Positions 41,618 through 49,355 of a stretch of 64,000 nucleotides of DNA are shown in pieces. Positions within the stretch are counted from its first letter, which is position 1. Each line of letters begins with the position of its first letter. The notes under the pieces are model-generated. The model saw only the letters and a list, made by a program, of their open reading frames with translations, was not told the origin of the DNA and did no database searches. A program made the translations under genes and the position numbers. Origin of the DNA: Agreia sp. Leaf283 (GTDB taxonomy: Bacteria; Actinomycetota; Actinomycetes; Actinomycetales; Microbacteriaceae); NCBI RefSeq assembly GCF_001422485.1, contig NZ_LMNF01000001.1:840684-904683 (forward strand), written 5' to 3'.

Positions 41618-41730
41618 TCGAGGCTCCAGGTCAGCACGTTCATGTCGCCACGCCGCTCGTTCGCGCCGTCAGCCGGCGTGTTGGGCGATTCGTGCTGACT
41701 CAGCACCGAAGCCGCAGCCGAGGTGCTCAT
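41614..41730 (-). CDS. 38-aa ORF coupled between hemE and cgoX
   Basis: ATG at 41730 overlaps the hemE stop (ATGA) and its TGA overlaps the cgoX GTG (GTGA), so one ribosome could translate hemE, this ORF and cgoX in sequence. The product starts MSTSAAASVLSQHESPNTPA and ends MNVLTWSLE: polar, Ser/Ala/Asn-rich, with no signal peptide, membrane helix or cysteine. No family. It may be a genuine small protein or a coupling bridge whose product does not matter. Confidence 0.5.
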   Translation of the reverse strand: MSTSAAASVLSQHESPNTPADGANERRGDMNVLTWSLE

Positions 41731-42803
41731 CGAGAGTGCACGAGTTCGACGATGCGGGTGAGCACGGCGGGGTCGGTCTCGGGCGGAACACCGTGGCCGA
41801 GGTTGAGAACGTGGGCCGGGGCGGCCTTGCCGCTCTCGAGAACGTCGAGAACGTGCTTCTCGAGCACCGGCCACGGCGCCGACAGCAGGGCGGGGTCGAC
41901 GTTGCCCTGCAGGGGAACGCCGCCGCCGAGGCGACGGCTGGCCTCGGCGAGCGGGATGCGCCAGTCGACTCCCATGACGTCGGCTCCGATGTCGTGCATG
42001 GCCGAGAGCACCTCGCCGCTGCCGACTCCGAAGTGCACGGTGGGCACGCCGAGGTCCGCCACCGCCGACAGCGCCTTCGCGGAGTGCCGCTGCACGTGCG
42101 CGGTGTAGTCGGCGAGCGACAGCGATCCCACCCACGAGTCGAACAGCTGCGCCGCCGAGGCCCCGGCGAGTACCTGCGCCCGCAGGAACTGGCCCGTGAC
42201 CGTCGCGGCCCAGTCGAGCAGGCCGGCCCAGGCATCCGGGTCGGAGTGCATCAGGGTGCGCGCCCTCAGGTGGTCCTTCGACGGACCGCCCTCCACGAGG
42301 TAGGCGGCGAGGGTGAAGGGGGCCCCGGCGAATCCGATGAGCGGCGTGCTGCCGAGCTGGGCGACGGTGCGGGCGACGCCTGCCGAGATCGGTGCGAGCG
42401 CGGCGGGGTCGAGGGCGGGCAGCGCGGCCACGTCGGCGGCGGTGCGCACGGGCTTCGCGAGAACGGGGCCACGACCGGGAACGATGTCGACGTCGACGCC
42501 GGCCAGCTTGAGGGGAATCACGATGTCGCTGAAGAAGATGCCCGCGTCGACTCCGTGGCGACGCACCGGCTGCAGCGTGATCTCGCTCGAGAGCTCGGGG
42601 TCGAGGCAGGCGTCGAGCATCTGCGTTCCCACGCGCAGCTCGCGGTACTCGGGCAGCGATCGTCCGGCCTGGCGCATGAACCACACGGGGGTGACGTCGC
42701 CGCGCCGGCCCCGGTAGGTGGTGACGAGGGCGCTGGATGCCGTGCGCCCGTCGACCAGGGGATGCTCGGCGGGCAGGGCGGGTGCGGCGGTTGTCGAAGT
42801 CAC
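41727..42803 (-). CDS. hemE: Uroporphyrinogen decarboxylase
   Basis: Removes four acetate carboxylates to give coproporphyrinogen III. 358 aa, normal. VWFMRQAGRSLPEYRELR (about residues 40-57) with the substrate-binding Arg residues, FSDIVIPLKLAGVDV, PLIGFAGAPFTLAAYLVEGG, MGVDWRIPL and LQGNVDP/NLGHGVPPETDP are all intact. GTG start preceded by TAAAAT at six bases. Divergent from hemA with only 56 bases between the starts. Confidence 0.97.
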   Translation of the reverse strand: MTSTTAAPALPAEHPLVDGRTASSALVTTYRGRRGDVTPVWFMRQAGRSLPEYRELRVGTQMLDACLDPELSSEITLQPVRRHGVDAGIFFSDIVIPLKLAGVDVDIVPGRGPVLAKPVRTAADVAALPALDPAALAPISAGVARTVAQLGSTPLIGFAGAPFTLAAYLVEGGPSKDHLRARTLMHSDPDAWAGLLDWAATVTGQFLRAQVLAGASAAQLFDSWVGSLSLADYTAHVQRHSAKALSAVADLGVPTVHFGVGSGEVLSAMHDIGADVMGVDWRIPLAEASRRLGGGVPLQGNVDPALLSAPWPVLEKHVLDVLESGKAAPAHVLNLGHGVPPETDPAVLTRIVELVHSR

Positions 42804-42809
42804 CGGGCG

Positions 42810-42815
42810 ATTTTA
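42810..42815 (-). promoter_or_regulatory. Leaderless -10 element for hemE
   Basis: Minus-strand TAAAAT, six bases, then GTG at 42803. Confidence 0.65.
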
Positions 42816-42847
42816 CCTGCGCAGCCTGAGCGGTCTTCTACACGACG

Positions 42848-42853
42848 TAGACT
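42848..42853 (+). promoter_or_regulatory. Leaderless -10 element for hemA
   Basis: TAGACT, six bases, then GTG at 42860. It lies within 40 bases of the hemE promoter on the other strand, so the two polymerases must compete. Confidence 0.65.
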
Positions 42854-42859
42854 TGGCTG

Positions 42860-44194
42860 GTGCTGCTCTGCCTGACTGCGAACCATCGCAACGCCAGCTT
42901 CGATCTCCTCGAGAAGCTGTCGATCGGCGCACCCTCCCTCGCGACGTCGCTCGTCACCGACAGCGATTTCATCCAGGGCGCCGTGGTTCTCGCCACCTGC
43001 AATCGCTTCGAGGCCTACCTCGACGTCGACGAGCCCCTCACTGCCGCGGCAGCCCTCGCGGCCGAGCAGGCCATGGAGGTGCTGGCCGAGGCATCCATCG
43101 TCGACGTCGAAGACGTGCGCAGCACCCTCACCGTTCTCTGCGGCGACACCGTGGCCGAGCACCTCTTCTCGGTCTCGAGCGGACTCGAGTCGGTCGCCAT
43201 CGGCGAAGACGAGATCGCCGGCCAGGTTCGCCGGGCCCTCACCACGGCCCGCGTCGAGCACACCACGTCGAGCGACCTCGAGCGCCTGTTCCAGCGCGCG
43301 TCGAAGACCTCGCGGGGCGTCAAGACCAAGACGGGTCTCGGCGGCGCCGGCCGCAGCCTCGTGCGCCTCGCCCTCGATCTGGCCGAGAGCCGGGTCACCG
43401 ACTGGGCCGGCACCACGGTTCTGCTCGTGGGCACCGGGCGCTACGCCCGCGCCAGCCTCGCCGCCCTGCGCGACCGCGGCGTCACGAATGTGCGGGTGTA
43501 CTCGCCGTCGGGCCGCGCCGCCAACTTCGCCGCCTCTCATGAGCTGCAGGCCGTTGCGAAGGCCGAGCTGATCGCGGCGATCGCGGCATCCGATGTGATC
43601 GTCACCTGCAGCACCGCACCCACCGTCGTTCTGACCGCGGCCCAGCTCGCCGCGGCCGGCGAGCTGCCCGATGCCGTCGAGCGTCGCCTGGTCATCGACC
43701 TCGGCCTGCCGCGCAACGTCGACCCCACCGTGTCGACGGTCGCCGGCACAGAGCTGCTCGACCTCGAGACCGTCAGCCTGCACGCGCCGCTCGAAGAGCT
43801 GAACGCCGAATCCGACGCGCGTGCGCTCGTGGGAGAGGCCGCGGCCGAGTACCGCGCATCCCGCGCCGAGGCCGAGGTTACTCCGGCCGTCGTGGCGCTG
43901 CGCTCGCACCTCTTCGACCTTCTCGACGCGGAGATCGCGCGGGCACGCTCGCGCGGAGATTCGTCCGACGAGACCGAACGGGCGCTGCGGCACCTGGTCG
44001 GCGTGATCCTGCACACTCCCTCTGTGAGGGCCCGCGAGCTGGCTCGCACCGGCGGCACCGAGACCGTGTTCGCGGCCGTCGAGGCGCTCTTCGGCCTGCA
44101 GGCCTCGCCCGCTGACGCATCCGGCGCTTCCGGCGCTGTCGAGGCCGTGGTCGCCTCCACCCTTCCTCTTACTCACCGCACCCACGGAGGCTGA
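42860..44194 (+). CDS. hemA: Glutamyl-tRNA reductase
   Basis: First committed step of the C5 route, reducing glutamyl-tRNA to glutamate-1-semialdehyde with NADPH. 444 aa. Catalytic Cys in [14 protein letters not shown] (about residue 47), substrate block [19 protein letters not shown] (about 99-117), NADPH domain [17 protein letters not shown] and the C-terminal helical dimer domain ([12 protein letters not shown] at the end). GTG start with a leaderless -10. The GNAT gene begins at the very next base after its stop. Confidence 0.96.
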   Translation: MLLCLTANHRNASFDLLEKLSIGAPSLATSLVTDSDFIQGAVVLATCNRFEAYLDVDEPLTAAAALAAEQAMEVLAEASIVDVEDVRSTLTVLCGDTVAEHLFSVSSGLESVAIGEDEIAGQVRRALTTARVEHTTSSDLERLFQRASKTSRGVKTKTGLGGAGRSLVRLALDLAESRVTDWAGTTVLLVGTGRYARASLAALRDRGVTNVRVYSPSGRAANFAASHELQAVAKAELIAAIAASDVIVTCSTAPTVVLTAAQLAAAGELPDAVERRLVIDLGLPRNVDPTVSTVAGTELLDLETVSLHAPLEELNAESDARALVGEAAAEYRASRAEAEVTPAVVALRSHLFDLLDAEIARARSRGDSSDETERALRHLVGVILHTPSVRARELARTGGTETVFAAVEALFGLQASPADASGASGAVEAVVASTLPLTHRTHGG

Positions 44195-44800
44195 GTGAGC
44201 GACGAGGCCCTGCTGCGTGTGACAGACCCCATCCGCACCGAGCGCCTCCTGCTGCGCACGCTCACCCCCGACGACCTCGACGACGTCTTCGCGTACGCCG
44301 GACGCGACGACGTCATCCGGTACCTGCCCTGGCCCCAGCGAAATCGCGACGAGGTGGCCGAGCACCTGGCGAGGCGGCTGAACACCACACTCGCCTCCGA
44401 TGGCGACGTGATCGTGCTCGGCATCGAGCTGCCCGCGACACCGGACGACCCGGAGTCGCGACCCCGCATCATCGGAGATATGACTCTGGTTCTCTCGAGC
44501 GTCGAGCACAGGCAGGCCACGATCGGCTGGGTGCTGAACCCCGAGTATCAGGGCAAGGGCTACGCGGCGGAGGCCGCCTCCCGGGTGCTCACGCTGGCCT
44601 TCGACGAGCTCCACTCTCACCGGGTCATCGCCGAGCTCGATCCCCGCAACACGGCCTCATCGTCGCTCTGCTACCGGCTCGGCATGCGCCTCGAGGGGCA
44701 TTTCGTGCACAGCGAGATCTTCAAGGGAGAGTGGGGAGACCTCGCCGTCTACGCGATCCTCGACGTGGAGTGGAACGCCCGGAACGCGCTCGATGGCTGA
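44195..44800 (+). CDS. GNAT family N-acetyltransferase (RimJ/RimL-like)
   Basis: A 201-aa acetyl-CoA-dependent acetyltransferase. N-terminal TERLLLRTLTPDDLDDVF is typical of RimJ/RimL-like enzymes; the acetyl-CoA pyrophosphate loop is NPEYQGKGYAAEAASRVL (about residues 113-130). HRVIAELDPRNTASSSLCYRLGM completes the fold. Substrate unknown. GTG start directly follows the hemA TGA; the Nudix gene overlaps its end by eight bases, so hemA, GNAT and Nudix form one coupled unit. Confidence 0.88.
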   Translation: MSDEALLRVTDPIRTERLLLRTLTPDDLDDVFAYAGRDDVIRYLPWPQRNRDEVAEHLARRLNTTLASDGDVIVLGIELPATPDDPESRPRIIGDMTLVLSSVEHRQATIGWVLNPEYQGKGYAAEAASRVLTLAFDELHSHRVIAELDPRNTASSSLCYRLGMRLEGHFVHSEIFKGEWGDLAVYAILDVEWNARNALDG

Positions 44801-45218
44801 GCGGTCCGGCACGCCTGGGCTGCCCACGATCCTCGTCGCGGCGGTGGCGCTCGTGCGCGACCGCCGCGTTCTGATGGTCACGGCGCGGGCACGCGATGTG
44901 GTCTACATGCCCGGCGGCAAGATCGACGCCGGCGAGACCGCGTTCGACGCGGCCATCCGTGAGGCCCGCGAAGAGATCTCGGTCGACCTCGACCCCGCCT
45001 CCGTATCTGAACTCTTCACCGTGACCGTGCAGGCGCACGGCGAACCCGAGGGCCGACTGGTCGAGATGCGCGTGTTCCAGGCGTCCACGCCCGACGAGCC
45101 CGTCGCATCCGCCGAGGTCGACGCCGTGCACTGGGTGACCACTGCCGACGCCGACCGCTGCCCACCGGCCGGCCGAGAGACTCTTCGACGTCTGGCCGAG
45201 CTAGGCCTGATCGACTGA
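44793..45218 (+). CDS. Nudix hydrolase
   Basis: A 141-aa pyrophosphohydrolase. The Nudix box GGKIDAGETAFDAAIREARE continuing EI (about residues 43-64) has all catalytic Glu/Arg residues (Gx5Ex7REUxEExGU). Other parts: VALVRDRRVLMVTARARDVVYMPG. It may clean oxidised or damaged nucleotides; real substrate unknown. It overlaps the GNAT gene. Confidence 0.9.
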   Translation: MAERSGTPGLPTILVAAVALVRDRRVLMVTARARDVVYMPGGKIDAGETAFDAAIREAREEISVDLDPASVSELFTVTVQAHGEPEGRLVEMRVFQASTPDEPVASAEVDAVHWVTTADADRCPPAGRETLRRLAELGLID

Positions 45219-45249
45219 CCCCGCCCGGCCGGCTACCTTGTGCGCCGGT

Positions 45250-45255
45250 TAGGGT
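45250..45255 (+). promoter_or_regulatory. Leaderless -10 element for the PPOX-class gene
   Basis: TAGGGT, six bases, then ATG at 45262. Confidence 0.6.
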
Positions 45256-45261
45256 TGGCCA

Positions 45262-45660
45262 ATGACACTGGATGCCGGGCTCGCCTCGATCGCCGACGAG
45301 CGGTTCGTTTCACTCACCACTTTTCGCAAGACCGGAGAGGGAGTGTCCACTCCCGTATGGATCGCCCGCGACGGCGACGCCCTCATCGTCACGACTCCCG
45401 ACGGCACGGGCAAGGTGAAGCGGCTGCGCAACGACGTCCGCGTCGAGCTGCGCCCCTGCGATCGCATGGGCAAGGTGGCAGACGACGCCCAGACCGTCTC
45501 GGGGCACGCAGAGATCGTCGACACCGACGAGGCCCGCTCGAGCCAGGAGCGCATCTTCCTCGCCAAGTACCGCCTCGAGTACCGCATCTTCATGTTCATC
45601 GAACGCCTCGGCAAGAAGGGCCGTAAGAAGAAGCGCGTGAGCCTGCGCATAACGGAGTGA
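45262..45660 (+). CDS. PPOX-class F420/FMN-dependent oxidoreductase
   Basis: A 132-aa split-barrel flavin/deazaflavin protein: RFVSLTTFRKTGEGVSTPVW at the N-terminus, then IARDGDALIVTTPDGTGKVKR and NDVRVELRPCDRMGKV, the family signature for cofactor phosphate binding, and SGHAEIVD. The group (often TIGR03666-like) uses F420; the cofactor is inferred. Its stop overlaps the start of the VanZ-like gene. Confidence 0.83.
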   Translation: MTLDAGLASIADERFVSLTTFRKTGEGVSTPVWIARDGDALIVTTPDGTGKVKRLRNDVRVELRPCDRMGKVADDAQTVSGHAEIVDTDEARSSQERIFLAKYRLEYRIFMFIERLGKKGRKKKRVSLRITE

Positions 45661-46157
45661 GCGGCTTTCCCTTCGAGCTCGCCTACGCGGCGCTGCTCGC
45701 CGTGATCGGAGTCGCCGGCATCATCCTCGCCGTGCGCGGTTCCCGCTCGACCCGCGGCGCGCGCATTCCTCGCGGCGACCGCATCGCGATCGCCGTCCTC
45801 CTCGCCGCGTGGCTCGCCGGACTCCTCTTCATGACGCTGCGCCCGAGCTCGGGCAGAGGATCGCTGCTCAACCTCGTTCCCCTGAGCTTCGAGGGTCCGG
45901 GTGCCGTGGTCGACGCGGTGCTGAACGTGGGCGTCTTCGTGCCGCTCGGGCTGCTGCTCGCGGCGGCGGCCATCCGGTTCCCGGTCGCACTGCTCATCGG
46001 ACTGCTGCTCTCGGTCACGATCGAGCTGAGTCAGTTCGTCGTGCAGGTCGGTCGCACGTCTGACGTCAACGACCTCATCACGAACACCACGGGCACGGCT
46101 CTGGGGTGGGCCCTCGGGGCTGCGGTGGTGCACATCCGTCGACGGGTCGACGGGTAG
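45657..46157 (+). CDS. VanZ-family membrane protein
   Basis: A 166-aa membrane protein: five hydrophobic segments (AYAALLAVIGVAGIILAV, IAIAVLLAAWLAGLLFMTL, AVLNVGVFVPLGLLLAAAAI, VALLIGLLLSVTIELSQFV, ALGWALGAAVVHI). RGSLLNLVPL, NVGVFVPLG and RTSDVNDLITNTTGTALG are the VanZ motifs. Some relatives give glycopeptide (teicoplanin) tolerance; most have no known role. GTG overlaps the preceding stop (GTGA). Confidence 0.85.
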   Translation: MSGFPFELAYAALLAVIGVAGIILAVRGSRSTRGARIPRGDRIAIAVLLAAWLAGLLFMTLRPSSGRGSLLNLVPLSFEGPGAVVDAVLNVGVFVPLGLLLAAAAIRFPVALLIGLLLSVTIELSQFVVQVGRTSDVNDLITNTTGTALGWALGAAVVHIRRRVDG

Positions 46158-46222
46158 CGCGATCCATCCGTCAGTTGATGCTCTTGTCGGCCGGCATCAG
46201 TGCATCTTCTGACGGGTGGATG

Positions 46223-46389
46223 CCCTTCGACAGGCTCATGGAACGGGTGGCTGAGGAGGCGCGCGAGCTCGGCCTCAGGGAACGGGCGGGGCACCCTTCG
46301 ACAGGCTCAGGGAACGGGCGGCTGAGGGGGCGTGCGAGCTCGGGCTCAGGGAACGGGCGGGGCACCCTTCGGCAGGCTCAGGGAACGGG
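46223..46389. repeat. 71-bp tandem repeat (2.35 copies) built on the PFPEPVEG palindrome
   Basis: Units begin CCCTTCGACAGGCTCA at 46223 and 46294 and, with one change (CCCTTCGGCAGG), at 46365, exactly 71 bases apart; each also carries a second GCTCAGGGAACGGGC-type half. The last partial copy runs into the 3' end of the class V aminotransferase gene and supplies its stop. The rest of 46158-46222 shows nothing recognisable. Confidence 0.85.
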
Positions 46390-47430
46390 CGCGAGCGCGG
46401 TGAGCACGTCGGCCACGTCGCGTGAGTCGTTCCAGAGGTGGAACGCCACGCGCGCGCATCCGGCCCGGCCCGACGCGACGATGCCGGCGGCGACCAGCGC
46501 CTGCAGGTGCCGGCCATCGGCATCCGGCCACGTGACGATCGCCTGACCGCGGCGAGGAATACCGAGCCCGTCGCAGAGCGCGTCGCCCAGGGCGACGTTG
46601 TGCGCGTGCACCTCGGCGAGGTCGAGCGACGCGAAGAGCTCGATCGCGGGCTCGGCGCCCACCCACACGGGCCAGGCCGGCGACACGTCGAAGCCGCGTG
46701 CATCCGCGGCGAGGTTCATGTTCGGCCCGTAGCACGAGCCCCAGATGTCTTCGCCGGCGTACCAGTTCGCTTGAAGAGGGGCGAGCGTCTGCTGGTAGCC
46801 CTCGGCCAGGGTCAGAAAGGCCGCTCCACGCGGTGCGCACAGCCACTTGTAGGCGTGGCAGACCGTGGCGTCGAAGAGCGAGGCGTCGACGGGCATCGCG
46901 CCGGCCGCCTGAGTCGTGTCGCACAGGGTGAACGCGCCGTTCGCCCGGGCCGCCGCCACGATCGCGTCGACGTCGGCGACCCTGCCCGACGACGACTGCA
47001 CGAGAGAGAACGCCACGAGATGCGTAGCCGGGGTGATGGATGCCGCGAGCGCTTCGAGCGCAACGTGCCGCACCACGACGCCACGGCCCTGGGCCACGAC
47101 GAACGGAAACACCATCGAGCTGAAGTCCCCGTCGACGCACAGCACCTCGCGGCCCGCCGGCACCGCCGCGGCCAGCACGCTGACCATCGCGGAGGTCTGC
47201 GATCCGATCGCCACGCGGCCCGCGTCGACGTTCATCAGACGGGCGAAGGATGCGCGGGTGCGGTCGATCACGGCGTCGTATTTCGCCGGCGAACAGCGTC
47301 CGGCAGCCCAGTCCGCCTGGTCGGCCCGCATCGCCTCGAGCGTCGACGACGTCGCCATGCCCAGCGAGCATGCGCCGAGGTATCGTCGGCCTCCGACGAA
47401 CTGGGCACGGGCCTCGGCGAGTGTGGTCAT
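46378..47430 (-). CDS. PLP-dependent class V aminotransferase
   Basis: A 350-aa PLP enzyme of the cysteine desulfurase/kynureninase-like group. N-terminus GGRRYLGACSLGMAT, central GSQTSAMVSVLAAAVPAG, cofactor Asp/Gln region TLCDTTQAAGAMPVDAS (about residues 168-184), and PLP-lysine in CHAYKWLCAPRGAAFL (about 192-207). The reaction is unknown; no cysteine-desulfurase active-site loop is seen. Its last codons and TGA lie inside the 71-bp repeat (ending APVP-stop), so the natural C-terminus may have been replaced. Divergent from a LysR gene that probably controls it. Confidence 0.82.
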   Translation of the reverse strand: MTTLAEARAQFVGGRRYLGACSLGMATSSTLEAMRADQADWAAGRCSPAKYDAVIDRTRASFARLMNVDAGRVAIGSQTSAMVSVLAAAVPAGREVLCVDGDFSSMVFPFVVAQGRGVVVRHVALEALAASITPATHLVAFSLVQSSSGRVADVDAIVAAARANGAFTLCDTTQAAGAMPVDASLFDATVCHAYKWLCAPRGAAFLTLAEGYQQTLAPLQANWYAGEDIWGSCYGPNMNLAADARGFDVSPAWPVWVGAEPAIELFASLDLAEVHAHNVALGDALCDGLGIPRRGQAIVTWPDADGRHLQALVAAGIVASGRAGCARVAFHLWNDSRDVADVLTALAPVP

Positions 47431-47486
47431 GCATCCAGAGTGACCTCTCACGACCCATTGGACAACGGCAGCTTGGGCATCGCTGA

Positions 47487-47505
47487 CATAAGCCGCCGTT
47501 ATGCT
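47487..47505 (+). promoter_or_regulatory. LysR box and leaderless -10 between aminotransferase and lysR
   Basis: CATAAGCCGCCGTTATG (47487-47503) is a five-base-arm inverted repeat of the LysR ATA-N-TAT kind. It overlaps TATGCT (47500-47505), a -10 hexamer six bases before the lysR ATG at 47512, consistent with autoregulation. Confidence 0.6.
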
Positions 47506-47511
47506 CATCGC

Positions 47512-48492
47512 ATGACGCTGACCCCTCCCTCCCGATCGAGCCTGGCCACCGATCTCGACTCCCAGACCCTGCGGGTGATCAGGGCCGTCGCCGACAAGGG
47601 ATCGATCACGGCGGCCGCGGCCTCGCTCGGCTACAGTCAGCCCGCGCTCAGTCAGAGCATCCGACGGCTCGAGGAGAAGCTCGGCATGCCTGTGCTCACC
47701 CGGGTCGCGCGGGGTGTCGAGCTCACCGAGGCCGGCGAGGTGCTGGCGCGGCACGCGGCCACGGTGCTGCGAGCCATCGACTCGGCGGCCGACGAGCTGT
47801 CGGAGCTCTCGGGGCTGCGCTCCGGGCTGGTGCGCATCGCGGCGTTCCCTTCGGCGTCGTCGACCGTGGTGCCGCGCCTGCTCGGCGACATCACGCGCCG
47901 GCATCCGGGCGTGCGCTTCAGCTACCTCGAGGCGGAGCCGCCCGAGGCCGTGCAGGCTGTGCGCGACCACGCCGCCGACATCGCCCTCACCTTCAGCTAC
48001 CCGCGCGACCCCGACGACCCGCACCGGGCGAGCGCCACGGGACTCGCCACTGTGCCGCTCTGGCGCGAGCAGATGCTGCTCGTGGTTCCGGATGCGCCGG
48101 GCCTCGGCGATGGCGCGATCGAGCTGGCGGGTCTCGCCGACTCCGGCTGGATCGCCGGCTGCCCGCGGTGCCGCGGGCACCTCGTCGAGCTGTGCGAAGC
48201 ATCCGGATTCACCCCCTCGCTCGGCTACGAGACCGACAACGTGCAGGCGGTGCTGGCCATGGTGGGGGCGGGCCTCGGCGTGGCGCTGCTGCCGTCGCTC
48301 GCCCTGTCTGCGACGCCCCTGCCTGCCGGGGTCACGACCAGGCCGCCGGCGGCCGCCGACTACCGCACGGTGCACCTCGTGACGGCACAGGGCTCGGCCG
48401 GCGTGCCCGCGATCGGGGCGACGATCGCGGCGATCCGCTCACTGGATGCCGCCGCCTGGGGTCTCGAGGCCCTGTCGCGCCCGCTGACGTAG
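47512..48492 (+). CDS. LysR-family transcriptional regulator
   Basis: A 326-aa regulator. The N-terminal winged helix LRVIRAVADKGSITAAAASL continues with YSQPALSQSIRRLEEKLGMP and TRVARGVELTEAGEVL (about residues 20-82); a periplasmic-binding-like effector domain follows (GLRSGLVRIAAFPSASSTVV, then ADIALTFSYP and GAGLGVALLPSLAL). Leaderless ATG. Divergent from the class V aminotransferase, so that gene is its likely target. Confidence 0.9.
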   Translation: MTLTPPSRSSLATDLDSQTLRVIRAVADKGSITAAAASLGYSQPALSQSIRRLEEKLGMPVLTRVARGVELTEAGEVLARHAATVLRAIDSAADELSELSGLRSGLVRIAAFPSASSTVVPRLLGDITRRHPGVRFSYLEAEPPEAVQAVRDHAADIALTFSYPRDPDDPHRASATGLATVPLWREQMLLVVPDAPGLGDGAIELAGLADSGWIAGCPRCRGHLVELCEASGFTPSLGYETDNVQAVLAMVGAGLGVALLPSLALSATPLPAGVTTRPPAAADYRTVHLVTAQGSAGVPAIGATIAAIRSLDAAAWGLEALSRPLT

Positions 48493-48495
48493 GGC

Positions 48496-48774
48496 CTACG
48501 CGCCCTCGATCTCGTAGCGGCGCTCGATGCCCGCCGTCGCGCGGCCCCACTCGCTGTCGGCGACGCGCCGCTGGTGCGCCGCGAACGACTCCGCATCCTG
48601 AAACAGCTCGTCGACCTGCCACACCAGCTCATCGCGTGTGCGCGTCACCTCGAACGAGACGCAGCCCGGCTCCGCTCGAGTGAGCTGCGTGTGCAGGGGC
48701 AGATTCTCTTCGACCACGCGAGCCTGTTCGAGGGTGTCGCAGACAAGCCGACCGGTCAGGCGCACAGAACTCAT
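48496..48774 (-). CDS. Antibiotic biosynthesis monooxygenase (ABM)-fold protein
   Basis: A 92-aa ferredoxin-like protein: RLTGRLVCDTLEQARVVEEN, then HTQLTRAEPGCVSFEVTRTR and ELVWQVDELFQDAESFAAHQ. These match the ABM/YgiN-like domain (small quinol or heme monooxygenases), for which the true reaction is rarely known. ATG 48774 is chosen because it starts exactly before the first strand; the upstream frame is shadow sequence. Convergent with lysR, four bases between stops. Confidence 0.78.
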   Translation of the reverse strand: MSSVRLTGRLVCDTLEQARVVEENLPLHTQLTRAEPGCVSFEVTRTRDELVWQVDELFQDAESFAAHQRRVADSEWGRATAGIERRYEIEGA

Positions 48775-48801
48775 GAATCGAGAGTGGCACACGACCGACT
48801 G

Positions 48802-48807
48802 TAGGGT
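48802..48807 (+). promoter_or_regulatory. Leaderless -10 element for the lipoprotein gene
   Basis: TAGGGT, six bases, then ATG at 48814. Confidence 0.55.
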
Positions 48808-48813
48808 CGAAAC

Positions 48814-49302
48814 ATGGGATCCCGAGTTCGCGTCACGCTCTCGGCCTCGCTGCTGGCCTGCGCTCTCGGGCTCGGCCTCGTGGGCTGCATCACGACGACG
48901 CCCTCCCACTCGACCTCCTCGGTCGAGCGCAGCGCCGACGAAGCCGAGGCGACCCTGAAGTCGATCCCGGGAGTCTTCGACGCCCGCATCGGCCACGCCA
49001 AAGACGGTTTTCAGACGTATATGAGTATCAACATCGAGCTCTCCGATGACTTCTCGGGCTCGGACACCGAGCTGCTCGACCAGGTGCTCAGGCAGGTCTG
49101 GTCGCAGACCGAGGTCGCGCCCGAACGGTATGCGGTCATCCGCGTGACCGGCGCGGGCCGCACGGCATCGGGAGTGGCCGCGGCCCTCACCGAGCTCGAT
49201 ATCCGCTCGATGGAGTACGCCCAGACGGCGCTGTCGATGATCTCCGCCGATCTCGAGGCCCGCTACGGCACCTGGCCCCAACGCCTCGCGCAGACTGGCT
49301 GA
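48814..49302 (+). CDS. Putative lipoprotein, 162 aa
   Basis: Signal peptide with lipobox LGLGLVGC (Cys at about residue 25), then a Ser/Thr linker and a domain of about 110 residues beginning ATLKSIPGVFDARIGHAKDG, where the SIPGV...DA pattern suggests a small alpha/beta fold. No recognised family. Probably anchored on the outer face of the membrane. Upstream of the diacylglycerol kinase-like gene, which has its own promoter. Confidence 0.68.
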   Translation: MGSRVRVTLSASLLACALGLGLVGCITTTPSHSTSSVERSADEAEATLKSIPGVFDARIGHAKDGFQTYMSINIELSDDFSGSDTELLDQVLRQVWSQTEVAPERYAVIRVTGAGRTASGVAAALTELDIRSMEYAQTALSMISADLEARYGTWPQRLAQTG

Positions 49303-49341
49303 CACCCCCGCGACACGCGGTCGGGCACGGCCTGTGGGCAC

Positions 49342-49347
49342 TATTCT
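49342..49347 (+). promoter_or_regulatory. Leaderless -10 element for the diacylglycerol kinase-like gene
   Basis: TATTCT, eight bases, then GTG at 49356; an in-frame TTG at 49347 overlaps the hexamer and is unlikely to be used. Confidence 0.5.
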
Positions 49348-49355
49348 TGGCTGCC

